Notes under the pieces: model-generated
Seen by the model: the letters and a program-made list of their open reading frames with translations, nothing else
The model's database searches: none
What the model was told of the DNA's origin: nothing
Position numbers and translations under genes: made by a program
Assembly (NCBI GenBank): GCA_038233075.1
Contig: JBBSMQ010000012.1
Coordinates: forward strand, 1-64,000
Length of the DNA: 64,000 nt
Source of the DNA: Iamia sp038233075
GTDB lineage: Bacteria; Actinomycetota; Acidimicrobiia; Acidimicrobiales; Iamiaceae
Direction: 5' to 3'
Shown: in pieces, positions 17,331-25,224 of the stretch
Layout of the letters: every line of letters starts with the position of its first letter
How positions within the stretch are numbered: the first letter of the stretch is position 1

Positions 17331-19049
17331 TCAGCGGGGCTTGGGGTCGAGGCGGTCCATGAGGCGGGAGCGGTCGATGATGGCGTCGCTGGTGACCACG
17401 CCCCGCAGCCGACCGCGGGCGTCGACCACAGGCAGGTGGTCGGTCTCGCCGTCGAGCATGGCCCGCAGGGCCTGGCCCAGGTTCCAGTCGGGACGACCCA
17501 CGGGCGTGTCGGTGCGCGCCACCTGGGCGAGGGTCGTGGTCGGCCACTCGTCGGGGTCGATGCCGAGCACGTCGTCGAGCACGACCAGGCCCTCGAACGT
17601 GCCCTCGCCGTCGACGATGGGGACCGCCTTGCGACGGGCCAGAGACACGTGCTCGGTGAAGAAGAGCGCGATGGTGTCATCGCCGTCCGCAGTGGCCGGG
17701 TCGATGGACAGCACCGACTCGATCGGCAGGTCGGCGCGCTGCTCCAGGTGCCCGTCCTTGCGACGGCGCTGGTAGGCCGACACCGAGGCGGTGCCCATGA
17801 ACAGCTGGGCGCCGGTGGCGGCCAGCAACGCGGGGACGACGAAGGCTGGTCGTCCCGTGGCCTCGGCCACGAACATCACCGCCGCAAGGGGCACGCGGTA
17901 GCCGGCGCCGAGGAAGGCGGCGACCCCCACGACGACCCAGAGCGAGGGGTCGTCGGCGTTGAAGAGGCCCGCCATCAGCCGGCCGGTGAGAGCGCCCTGC
18001 ACGACGAGGGGGATGAACAACCCGGCCACCCCCCCACCGCCGACGGTGGAGGCCGTCGCTACGGCGCGCACGGTGGCCAGGCCGGCGATGATCCACAGAC
18101 CGGTCTCGGGTCTGAGGACGAAGTCGACGGAGCGGTAGCCGGGACCCAGGGCCAGGCTCTGACCGTCGAACCAGTAGTTGGAGAGGACGACCAGGCCGGC
18201 CATGATCACCGCCGCCGAGGCGACGCGCGGGAGAGGTGACACCCGGGCACTCAGGCGCTTGGCACCTCCGATGACCATGGCGAACACCCGGGCACCGATG
18301 CCGCACGTGAGGGCGATGATTGCGGCGACGCCGAGGTCGGCCAGGACCACGTTGGTGTCGCCGGAGACCGGGAAGAGGCGGTCCGTCCCGTTCACCAGGA
18401 CGAAGGCGGTGTAGCCGGAGGCGGCCCCCACGAGGGCGGGGAGGACCGACCGGGGGGCCAGGTCATCCTGGAAGGGGACCTCCAGGGCGAACACCGCCCC
18501 CGTCGCGGGGGCCTTGAAGATGGCGGCCACGCCGGCCGCCGCGCCCGCGACCAGAGCGGCCCGACGATCGACGCCCCGCAGCCGCCGGCTGACCGGGCCG
18601 ACCAGGCCCGCCCCCACCGCCGACCCCATGTAGATGGAGGGGCCCTCCAGTCCGCCGGCCCCGCCCAGGCCGAGGGTGGCCAGCGACGCCAGTATCTTGG
18701 CCGGCACCACCCGCAGGTTGAACGGCAGCTCTGGGTCGGGCACCGCCTTCACGTACTCGTCGGCGGTCGACGGGCTGGCGAGAGGCCCGACGAAGCGGAG
18801 CACCAGGGCGGTGAGGACCAGCCCGATGCCGGGGAGGGTGGCGCGGATCCACAGCGGCGAGTCAACGACGCGATCCAGGGCCACGTCGATGGTGACGCGC
18901 TCGAAGAGGGCCACGCTCAGCCCGGTGATGACACCGATGACCGCGGTGAGCAGCACGAGGTCGCGGGAACGCAGCACCAGGGCGCGCAGCTCGTCCACGC
19001 CCGCGCCCAGGACACCGTGGTGCTCACCGCCCCCGCTTCGTCCCATCAT
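17331..19049 (-). CDS. ClC-family chloride channel/transporter with C-terminal CBS pair
   Basis: 572 aa. Membrane part of 10 or more helices with the ClC selectivity loop G-G-L-E-G-P-S (gating-Glu position) near residue 128, G-A-A-A-G-V-A-A-I-F-K-A-P, and S-T-V-G-G-G-G-V-A-G-L-F-I-P later. The last ~130 residues are two CBS domains (D-L-P-I-E-S-V-L and L-P-V-V-D-A-R-G-R-L-R-G-V-V-T), which usually bind adenosine nucleotides and gate transport. ATG at 19049 overlaps the stop of the upstream XRE gene by four bases, so the two are co-transcribed. Confidence 0.9.
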   Translation of the reverse strand: MMGRSGGGEHHGVLGAGVDELRALVLRSRDLVLLTAVIGVITGLSVALFERVTIDVALDRVVDSPLWIRATLPGIGLVLTALVLRFVGPLASPSTADEYVKAVPDPELPFNLRVVPAKILASLATLGLGGAGGLEGPSIYMGSAVGAGLVGPVSRRLRGVDRRAALVAGAAAGVAAIFKAPATGAVFALEVPFQDDLAPRSVLPALVGAASGYTAFVLVNGTDRLFPVSGDTNVVLADLGVAAIIALTCGIGARVFAMVIGGAKRLSARVSPLPRVASAAVIMAGLVVLSNYWFDGQSLALGPGYRSVDFVLRPETGLWIIAGLATVRAVATASTVGGGGVAGLFIPLVVQGALTGRLMAGLFNADDPSLWVVVGVAAFLGAGYRVPLAAVMFVAEATGRPAFVVPALLAATGAQLFMGTASVSAYQRRRKDGHLEQRADLPIESVLSIDPATADGDDTIALFFTEHVSLARRKAVPIVDGEGTFEGLVVLDDVLGIDPDEWPTTTLAQVARTDTPVGRPDWNLGQALRAMLDGETDHLPVVDARGRLRGVVTSDAIIDRSRLMDRLDPKPR

Positions 19050-19558
19050 GGGCGGGCCCCGGTCGGCCCGGGCTCGTCGAGCCGTCGGCGGGCCGCGGCC
19101 AGCACCGCCTCCTCCTCGGGGTCGACGACCTCCTTGGCCAGCACCCGCAGCGCGTGGCGCCACCGATCCCGGACCCGGGTGGTCACCTCGTCGGACACCG
19201 AGACCGCGGGGCTGTCGATCCAGGCCAGGTCGGCCTCCATCATCGCCACCTGGTGGGCCACCTCGGTGTGGCGGGCCACGACGAGGGGGAGGCGATCGGC
19301 CTTGGCTACGGGGTACTCGGTGCCGGCCACCACCTGGTGGGGCTCGAGGCCGAAGGCGGCGCCGAGGAGGGTGACGGTGCGGGCGTCGGGTGAGTTGATC
19401 CCCGCCTCCAGGTGCGACACCGCCACCCGCGTGATGCCGAGGCGGTCGGCGAGCTGCTGCTGGGTCCAGCCGCGAGCGGTGCGCAGCACCCCGATCCGGG
19501 TGGCCAGCGAGGTGGTCCCCGACGGCCGTCCCGGCCACGTCGGTTCCCAGGTCGTCAC
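19046..19558 (-). CDS. XRE-family helix-turn-helix regulator
   Basis: 170 aa from a GTG at 19558. The N-terminal HTH (about 20-75) reads L-R-T-A-R-G-W-T-Q-Q-Q-L-A-D-R-L-G-I-T-R, then V-S-H-L-E-A-G, the Cro/C1 pattern. The C-terminal ~90 residues are helical, of unknown role. It is translated together with the ClC gene and diverges from gmd. The TCTGCCAAC palindrome between them (19639-19659) could be its operator. Confidence 0.8.
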   Translation of the reverse strand: MTTWEPTWPGRPSGTTSLATRIGVLRTARGWTQQQLADRLGITRVAVSHLEAGINSPDARTVTLLGAAFGLEPHQVVAGTEYPVAKADRLPLVVARHTEVAHQVAMMEADLAWIDSPAVSVSDEVTTRVRDRWRHALRVLAKEVVDPEEEAVLAAARRRLDEPGPTGARP

Positions 19559-19638
19559 GGTCCCAGGGTGCCACGGCGACACGGCGACACGGCGCGACCC
19601 ATTCGAACCGGACAGGGGCGTCGGAGCGACGGGCGTGC

Positions 19639-19659
19639 TCTGCCAACCCAGTTGGCAGA
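19639..19659. promoter_or_regulatory. Perfect 21-bp palindrome in the XRE/gmd intergenic region
   Basis: TCTGCCAAC-CCA-GTTGGCAGA, arms of 9 bp. It lies 32-52 nt before the gmd ATG, where a -35 region would be, and 81 nt from the divergent XRE start. Operator for the XRE protein is the simplest reading. Confidence 0.55.
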
Positions 19660-19690
19660 CGCCGACGACTCCGTCGGTCACACTCCTCCC

Positions 19691-20671
19691 ATGGCAACCC
19701 GCGCGCTCATCACCGGCATCACCGGCCAGGACGGCTCCTACCTCGCCGAGCTCCTCCTCGACAAGGGCTACGAGGTCATCGGCATGGTGCGCCGCAGCTC
19801 GACGGTGAACTTCGAGCGCATCGCCCACCTCCAGGACCGCATCACCTTCGTGCCCGGCGACCTCCTCGACGAGGTGTCGATGATCCACATCCTCCAGGAG
19901 CACCGCCCTGAGGAGGTGTTCAACCTGGCCGCCCAGTCGTTCGTGCAGACCAGCTTCGGCCAGCCGGTGCTCACCGGAGAGGTCACCGCCCTCGGCGTCA
20001 CCCGCATCCTCGACGCCGTCCGCATCGTGGATCCCTCCATCCGCTTCTACCAGGCGTCCTCGTCGGAGATGTTCGGCAAGGTGGTCGAGGTGCCCCAGAC
20101 CGAGGACACCCCCTTCTACCCCCGCTCCCCCTACGGGGTGGCCAAGGTCTACGGCCACTGGATCACGGTCAACTACCGGGAGTCCTACGACCTCCACGCC
20201 TCCAGCGGCATCCTCTTCAACCACGAAAGTCCGCGGCGGGGGCTGGAGTTCGTGACCCGGAAGATCAGCCACGCCGCGGCCCGCATCAAGCTGGGTCAGC
20301 AGGACGAGCTCCGGCTCGGCAACCTCGACGCCCAGCGCGACTGGGGCTTCGCGGGCGACTACGTCGACGCCATGTGGCGCATGCTCCAGCAGGACGAGCC
20401 CGGCGACTACGTGGTCGCCACCGGCGAGACCCACCCGGTGCGCGAGTTCTGCGAGCTGGCCTTCGGTCACCTCGACCTCGACTACGAGCAGTACGTCAAG
20501 GTCGACGAGCGCTTCTTCCGCCCGGCCGAGGTCGACCTGCTGGTGGGATCGCCGGCCCGGGCCAAGAAGGTGCTCGACTGGGAGCCCAAGACCCCCTTCG
20601 GCGAGCTGGTGCGGATGATGGTCGACGGCGACATGGCCCTGCTCTCGGGCAAGCTCAACTCCCTCAGCTGA
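19691..20671 (+). CDS. gmd: GDP-mannose 4,6-dehydratase
   Basis: 326 aa extended SDR. NADP-binding G-I-T-G-Q-D-G (residues 9-15), then M-V-R-R-S-S-T, N-L-A-A-Q-S-F-V, S-S-S-E-M-F-G-K, the catalytic Y-G-V-A-K, and N-H-E-S-P-R-R-G, all diagnostic of GMD. It converts GDP-mannose to GDP-4-keto-6-deoxymannose, the precursor of GDP-fucose, GDP-rhamnose or GDP-perosamine. The downstream convergent methyltransferase and the sugar genes at the right edge suggest surface glycan use. Start chosen at the ATG 19691, 6 nt after a CACACT box. Confidence 0.93.
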   Translation: MATRALITGITGQDGSYLAELLLDKGYEVIGMVRRSSTVNFERIAHLQDRITFVPGDLLDEVSMIHILQEHRPEEVFNLAAQSFVQTSFGQPVLTGEVTALGVTRILDAVRIVDPSIRFYQASSSEMFGKVVEVPQTEDTPFYPRSPYGVAKVYGHWITVNYRESYDLHASSGILFNHESPRRGLEFVTRKISHAAARIKLGQQDELRLGNLDAQRDWGFAGDYVDAMWRMLQQDEPGDYVVATGETHPVREFCELAFGHLDLDYEQYVKVDERFFRPAEVDLLVGSPARAKKVLDWEPKTPFGELVRMMVDGDMALLSGKLNSLS

Positions 20672-20738
20672 CCCCGGTCAGCCGGAGGACCGGTCGCGCG
20701 ACACGGACCGGGGTGAGCCGGACCGCAGCGGTGGTGGG

Positions 20739-20784
20739 TTCTGAGCCACGAGCGCGCCACCAATGACGCGTTGGTGGCTCAGAA
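20739..20784. terminator. Interleaved inverted repeats between convergent genes
   Basis: Outer arms TTCTGAGCCAC (20739-20749) and GTGGCTCAGAA (20774-20784) overlap an inner hairpin CCACCAA-N7-TTGGTGG, so two mutually exclusive folds are possible. Located between gmd and the methyltransferase gene; likely a bidirectional terminator. Confidence 0.5.
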
Positions 20785-20797
20785 CGGAGGGGCGCGG

Positions 20798-22018
20798 TCA
20801 GGCGGGCTCGTCGAGGGTGAAGCTGAGGACGCGGGGGTCGGTGCCACCCGCCCAGCAGGGGGAGAACACCCGGTCGGACTGGAGCTCGACGAGCTGGCCG
20901 GGGCGACCGGTGAGCTCCAAGGTGGCCCCAGGCTGATCGCGGGAGAGGGTGACGGCGCCGCCGACCTCCACGCCGGCCACGATGCGCACCGTCTGGGCCT
21001 GGCCGGGGGCCAGATCGACGGTGGCCAGCGCCAGCTCGTGGGGACCGGGGCCGTCGAGGCGGAGAAGCACGCGGGGGCCGCACCAGCGGAAGCGGCTCTG
21101 GTCGGGACGGTGCTCGACGAACAGGGCGCCGTCGAGGGTCGTCCACCCCGAGCGCACCTGCTCGATGGTGCGGGGCTCGAGGCCCAGGCGCTCGAGGCCG
21201 GCGGCGGTGGGTGAGGCCAGGAAGATGTTGATGTTGTCGGCCCGGGTGAGCTCCCAGACCAGCGGGCTCACGCCGTCGACGTGCTGGGGGAACAGGCCGT
21301 TCACCGGGCGCAGGAAGCTGACGTGGGAAAGCCCGGCCAGATCCAGCATCTCGATGAGCTGCGATCGGGTGTAGGGCCGCTCGATGGTCTGGTAACGGTC
21401 CATGATCTCGACGTTCTGACGATCCCACTCCGAGCCCTCGGGGGGAGCGGCGGCCTCGATCACGGCCACGACGCCATCGTCGGCCAGGTCGGCCACGGTG
21501 TTGCGCAGCGCCGCCACCGGGTTGAAGAAGTGGTGCAGCGTCGATTCGAACAGGGCCAGGCGGGCCGGACGGCCCAGCCCGAGGGGCGCGGCCTCGATGT
21601 CGTGGACGCGCAGGTCGTACCGGAACGGGACCCCGATGTAGGGCGGATAGGGATCGGTCTGCATGCGCCGCTCGGCGATGTCGAGGAGCTCGGCGGAGAT
21701 GTCCAGACCCACGACCTCGTGGCCCAGCTTGGCCAGCCACTGGATGGTCCAGCCCGGACCACACCCCACGTCGATGACCAGGTCGCCGGGGGCCAGGCGG
21801 GCGGTGCGGACCACGTCGAGGAAGTGGAACACGTCGACCCAGAACGGCTCGTAGTCCGGTCCTCCGAGGAAGGGCTTCAGCAGGTGGAACCACTCCTGGG
21901 TCTCGCCTCCCTCCTGCACCAGCTCGCGCAGGTAGGTGACCGCACCCTGCTTCCAGTCCACCCCCTCGGGCAGGCGGGCGTTGATCTCGCGGAGCAGCTC
22001 GGCTTCAGTGCTGGCCAT
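20798..22018 (-). CDS. Class I SAM methyltransferase with C-terminal beta domain
   Basis: 406 aa. Motif I V-I-D-V-G-C-G-P-G-W-T near residue 81, G-L-D-I after the second strand, then F-E-S-T-L-H-H-F-F-N-P. The methyltransferase part ends near 260; the last 140 residues are beta-rich (L-L-R-L-D-G-P-G-P, a V-R-I-V-A-G-V strand, ending with F-T-L-D-E-P). This resembles two-domain glycan- or polyketide-tailoring methyltransferases. Its position by gmd suggests a sugar substrate (inference). On the minus strand a TAGTGT box lies 7 nt before the ATG (22026-22031). Confidence 0.78.
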   Translation of the reverse strand: MASTEAELLREINARLPEGVDWKQGAVTYLRELVQEGGETQEWFHLLKPFLGGPDYEPFWVDVFHFLDVVRTARLAPGDLVIDVGCGPGWTIQWLAKLGHEVVGLDISAELLDIAERRMQTDPYPPYIGVPFRYDLRVHDIEAAPLGLGRPARLALFESTLHHFFNPVAALRNTVADLADDGVVAVIEAAAPPEGSEWDRQNVEIMDRYQTIERPYTRSQLIEMLDLAGLSHVSFLRPVNGLFPQHVDGVSPLVWELTRADNINIFLASPTAAGLERLGLEPRTIEQVRSGWTTLDGALFVEHRPDQSRFRWCGPRVLLRLDGPGPHELALATVDLAPGQAQTVRIVAGVEVGGAVTLSRDQPGATLELTGRPGQLVELQSDRVFSPCWAGGTDPRVLSFTLDEPA

Positions 22019-22065
22019 CGGCTCGACACTACCGAGCGGCCCGCCGGGCCCTCACGGTGCGGAGG

Positions 22066-22071
22066 TAGGGT
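22066..22071 (+). promoter_or_regulatory. -10 box of a leaderless promoter (cofD)
   Basis: TAGGGT, 8 nt spacer, ATG at 22080. Confidence 0.5.
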
Positions 22072-22079
22072 CGGCCTCG

Positions 22080-23024
22080 ATGATCTGCGTCCTGGCCGGC
22101 GGCGTTGGCGCGGCCCGGCTCCTCACCGGCCTGGTGCGGGTGGTCGACCCGGCGGAAGTCACGGTGGTGGCCAACGTGGGCGACGACGTCGTGCTGCACG
22201 GGCTGCACATCTCCCCCGACCTCGACACCATCACCTACACCCTGGCCGACCAGGTCGACCCCGACCGGGGCTGGGGCCTGCGCGACGAGAGCTGGCAGGC
22301 CATGAAGATGGTGGGGCGCTACGGCGGTGTCGACTGGTTCAACCTGGGCGACCGGGACCTGGGCACCCACCTCTACCGCACCCACCGCCTGACCGAGGGG
22401 TCGACGTTGTCGGAGGTCACCGGCGAGATCACCCGGGCCTGGGGCCTCGGCCTCAGGCTGGTCCCGGTGACCGACGACCCGCTGCGGACCCGGGTGACCG
22501 TGGTCGACCCCGATGCCACCCGCGAGGTCGGGTTTCAGGAGTGGTTCGTGCAGCGCCGCCACTCGGTGCCGGTCACCGCCCTCCGCATGGCCGGGGCGGC
22601 CGAGGCCGGACCGGCGCCGGGCGTGATCGAGGCCATCGAGGCGGCCGACGCCGTCCTCGTCGCCCCGTCCAACCCGCTCGTCTCCATCGGCCCGCTGCTG
22701 GCGGTCGCCGCAGTGGACGAGGCGGTACGCGCCGCGCGCGATCGCGCCGTGGCCGTCTCGCCCCTCGTCGCCGGGACCGCGCTGCGGGGCCCGGCCGACC
22801 GGCTCATGGTCGACCTGGGTCACGAGGCCTCCGTCGCCGGCGTGGCCCGTCTCTACCGCGACCTGGCTGCCACCCTCGTCATCGACCAGGCCGACTCCGC
22901 TCAGGCCGACGCCGTGGGTGCGGAGGGCATGGAGCCGGTGGTGACCGAGACGGTCATGCGCGACCCCGACGTGGCCGCCACCCTGGCCCGGACCATGCTG
23001 GCCTGCGTCGGGGTGGAGGTCTGA
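22080..23024 (+). CDS. cofD: 2-phospho-L-lactate / phosphoenolpyruvate transferase CofD (FbiA), F420 biosynthesis
   Basis: 314 aa, normal length. Opens with L-A-G-G-V-G-A-A-R-L-L, then N-V-G-D-D-V-V-L-H-G-L-H-I-S-P-D-L-D-T-I-T-Y, W-F-N-L-G-D-R-D-L-G-T-H, and A-P-S-N-P-L-V-S-I-G-P, all conserved in CofD. The enzyme joins the phosphoenolpyruvyl or phospholactyl guanylate donor to Fo, giving (dehydro-)F420-0. cofE follows on the same strand, separated by a 222-bp gap filled by a repeat element. cofC and fbiC are not in the window. Confidence 0.95.
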   Translation: MICVLAGGVGAARLLTGLVRVVDPAEVTVVANVGDDVVLHGLHISPDLDTITYTLADQVDPDRGWGLRDESWQAMKMVGRYGGVDWFNLGDRDLGTHLYRTHRLTEGSTLSEVTGEITRAWGLGLRLVPVTDDPLRTRVTVVDPDATREVGFQEWFVQRRHSVPVTALRMAGAAEAGPAPGVIEAIEAADAVLVAPSNPLVSIGPLLAVAAVDEAVRAARDRAVAVSPLVAGTALRGPADRLMVDLGHEASVAGVARLYRDLAATLVIDQADSAQADAVGAEGMEPVVTETVMRDPDVAATLARTMLACVGVEV

Positions 23025-23113
23025 ACGTGCGCGCCCGGACGTTGTCCCGCAGCTTCGTGCCCATGTCGTCGACGCATGGGGCGGACACGACGCTCGTGGG
23101 GACCGGGGTGGGG

Positions 23114-23265
23114 CAATGAGCGAGCGCAGCGAGCGAGACAGATGGCACGGGCTCTCCGGCGGCGGAGCTTGCGGAGCCGACGGCGCTCATTGGTGCTCGG
23201 CGGCGATCGAGGGTGCAAGCGTGGTCCACGACCGGATGGAGCACCAATGAGCGAGCGCAGCGAGA
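23114..23265 (+). repeat. Palindromic repeat element, copy A, spanning the cofE start
   Basis: CAATGAGCG (23114-23122) pairs with CGCTCATTG (23184-23192); CGCTCATTGGTGC (23184-23196) pairs again with GCACCAATGAGCG (23241-23253). GAGCGAGCGCAGCGAG occurs directly repeated at about 23118 and 23249. An inner CTCCG-GCGG-CGGAG hairpin lies near 23153. A related copy lies at 28066-28161. The right end provides the ATG and first codons (M-S-E-R-S-E-R) of cofE. Confidence 0.7.
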
Positions 23266-23993
23266 GGGACCGGCCCACGCCGGCGCGGCGGGAGGGGTGG
23301 GGCGTCACCGGCCTGCCCGAGGTGGGCCGGGCCGACGACGTGGCCGGTCTCATCGCGACGGCGGTGGCCACCCAGGGCGACGGGCTGCGCGACCGCGACG
23401 TCGTCGTCGTGACCCAGAAGATCGTGTCCAAGGCCGAGGGGGCCATGGTCGAGGTCGACCCCACTGACCCTCGTGGTCACCGGGGCGTGGTGGAGGCCGA
23501 GTCGGTCCGGGTGCTGCGGCGCCGGGGCGAGCTCTCGATCACCGAGACCCGCCACGGCTTCGTGTGCGCCAACGCCGGGGTCGACCTCTCCAACGTGGAG
23601 GCGGGGTGGGTGGCCCTGCTGCCCGAGGACGCGGACCGCTCGGCCCGCCGGCTCCGCGACGGCCTGCGGGCCCGCACCAGCGCCGACGTCGGCGTGGTCG
23701 TGTCCGACACCTTCGGCCGTCCCTGGCGCCGGGGCCTCACCGACGTGGCCATCGGCAGCGCCGGGCTGGCTGCCCTGGTCGACCTCCGGGGGTCGAGCGA
23801 CTCCCTGGGCCGGGAGCTGCACGCCACCGAGGTGGCCCTGGTCGACGAGCTGGCCGGAGCGGCCGAGCTGGTGATGGGCAAGGCCGACCGGGTGCCGGTG
23901 GCGGTGGTGCGGGGCGGCCCCGACTGGTGGTTCCGCCGCGGCAACGTGCGCGACGAGCTGGTCCGTCCACCCGCCGAGGATCTCTTCCGCTGA
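23247..23993 (+). CDS. cofE: F420-0:gamma-glutamyl ligase CofE (FbiB N-terminal domain)
   Basis: 248 aa. Has V-V-V-T-Q-K-I-V-S-K-A-E-G-A, then H-G-F-V-C-A-N-A-G-V-D-L-S-N, V-V-V-S-D-T-F-G-R-P-W-R-R-G and D-L-R-G-S-S-D-S-L-G-R-E-L, the CofE signature. It adds glutamates to F420-0. The nitroreductase-like C-terminal domain of mycobacterial FbiB is absent, so it is the stand-alone form. The first ~9 codons come from the repeat element; conserved sequence begins around residue 18 (W-G-V-T-G-L-P-E-V). No convincing Shine-Dalgarno site precedes the ATG. Confidence 0.92.
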   Translation: MSERSERDRPTPARREGWGVTGLPEVGRADDVAGLIATAVATQGDGLRDRDVVVVTQKIVSKAEGAMVEVDPTDPRGHRGVVEAESVRVLRRRGELSITETRHGFVCANAGVDLSNVEAGWVALLPEDADRSARRLRDGLRARTSADVGVVVSDTFGRPWRRGLTDVAIGSAGLAALVDLRGSSDSLGRELHATEVALVDELAGAAELVMGKADRVPVAVVRGGPDWWFRRGNVRDELVRPPAEDLFR

Positions 23994-24300
23994 CCGCCAC
24001 CCGCGCCGCCGTCGTGGCCGACACTCGCGGCCGACGCCAGCGCCCGGCGAGGGCGGTGGACATCTCGATGGCGAGATATCATCGGTGATATGAGCGATCA
24101 GGGGCAACCTCGGCGCTCGGTCTTTCCCGGCTTCGGCGCACTGGCCGATGACCCGGCCGAGCGCTCGGCCTCGTCGACCGCGTGGTCGAACGATCGTCGC
24201 CCGCCACGTGACCGACCTGTCCCTGATGCGCTCCCCGGCGACGACCGTGCCGCGCCCATGCGCACATGTTGCGCACACTCGCTCCCCTGCTCGACCTGGC
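23994..24300. other. Gene-poor gap between cofE and phhA
   Basis: 307 bp between convergent genes. An open frame from the ATG at 24090 is preceded by a clear promoter-like palindrome but gives no recognisable protein and runs into phhA antisense. It may be the ruined 5' end of a small regulator gene. Nothing else recognisable. Confidence 0.4.
24076..24091 (+). promoter_or_regulatory. Palindrome over a leaderless-type start
   Basis: ATATCA-TCGG-TGATAT, arms of 6 bp. It contains a TATCAT -10 box (24077-24082) exactly 7 nt before the ATG at 24090 and so spans the -10 to +1 region, the layout of an autoregulated promoter. Strikingly AT-rich for this genome. Confidence 0.45.
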
Positions 24301-25152
24301 TCAGCGGGAGGCGAGGAGGCGGGCGTGGGCGTCGTCGTCCCAGCCCGCGAAGAACGTGGCCAGGACCTCCTCGGCGTGGTCGAAGGAGCGCGCCGCGAAC
24401 AGCACCGGCTGGTACTGCGTGATGTCGTAGGCGGTGGAGGCCATGGCGGCCACGTCGAGGTCGCGGATCGTGGCGTCACGGAAGCACTGGATCTCGCCGT
24501 AGGAGCTCAGCAGCCCGGCTCCGTAGATCCGCAGCTCGCCGTCCTCCCAGAGCACGCCGAACTCGAGGCTGAACCAGAACACACGACTGAAGGCCTCGAG
24601 GGTGGCGGCGGACCGACTGCGTCGGGCGGCCTGGCCGGCCAGCTCGTAGAGGGCGGCGAAGCGGGGGTGGGCCAGTGCGTTGGCGTGGCCGACCAGCTCG
24701 TGCACGATGTCGGGCTCGGGTGTGTAGAACGGCACCGAGTGGTGGCGGACGTACTGGGTCGAGCAGAAGCGGCGCTCGGCCAGGGAGCCGTAGAAGGTCC
24801 GGGTGGGGACGAGCCCCGGCACCGGGGTGATGGCCCAGCCCGTCAGCTCGGTGAGACGCTCGGAGACCCGGCCCAGCTGGGGCACCCGGTCGGCGGGGAG
24901 GTCAAGGCGGCCGCCTCCCTCCCTGTAGGCGGCCACCGCGAAGCTGCGGTGGAGGTCGCCCAGCTGGCCCGAGACGGTGGCCCAGAGGTCGTCCTCCTCG
25001 GCGGTGTAGTCGACCTCGCGAATGGCGTCGCCCGGCTGGTGGGCCTCGCCCACCGCGGCGATGGCCGCCCGTCGGCGGCGGTAGTCCAGGTCCGAGACGC
25101 CGGGGTGATCGGCGGGGAGGGCGAAGGCGGTCGTGTCGGTGTTGCGGTCCAT
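24301..25152 (-). CDS. phhA: Phenylalanine 4-monooxygenase
   Basis: 283 aa, the size of bacterial single-domain enzymes. The iron site is clear: H151-E-L-V-G-H156 and Glu197 in F-S-L-E-F-G; P-E-P-D-I-V-H and the S-S-Y-G-E-I-Q loop are also conserved. It converts phenylalanine to tyrosine with tetrahydropterin and O2. ATG at 25152 has GGGAG 7 nt upstream. Last gene of a leftward cluster that continues the route from tyrosine to homogentisate cleavage. Confidence 0.92.
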   Translation of the reverse strand: MDRNTDTTAFALPADHPGVSDLDYRRRRAAIAAVGEAHQPGDAIREVDYTAEEDDLWATVSGQLGDLHRSFAVAAYREGGGRLDLPADRVPQLGRVSERLTELTGWAITPVPGLVPTRTFYGSLAERRFCSTQYVRHHSVPFYTPEPDIVHELVGHANALAHPRFAALYELAGQAARRSRSAATLEAFSRVFWFSLEFGVLWEDGELRIYGAGLLSSYGEIQCFRDATIRDLDVAAMASTAYDITQYQPVLFAARSFDHAEEVLATFFAGWDDDAHARLLASR

Positions 25153-25198
25153 CGGGTTCTCCCGGGGCTCACCCCCAGTGAACCCGCTCCGCCCCCCA

Positions 25199-25224
25199 GA
25201 TTCCACCGCGGGCACGCGGGAATC
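25199..25224. terminator. Imperfect inverted repeat before phhA
   Basis: GATTC-CA-CCGCG-GGCA-CGCGG-GAATC, one unpaired extra base. It overlaps the stop codon of the upstream acyltransferase-like gene and ends 47 nt before the phhA start; terminator or operator. Confidence 0.4.

Noticed and set aside
22029..22823. Long antisense frames across cofD, gmd, putA, the ABC exporter and other genes (up to ~900 codons)
   Set aside because: At this GC content antisense frames stay open by chance. Their translations are Gly/Arg/His/Val-rich without domains, while the sense frames are clear family members.
24090..24422. Plus-strand frame after the palindrome as a real gene
   Set aside because: No recognisable domain, and more than a third of it is antisense to the conserved 3' end of phhA.
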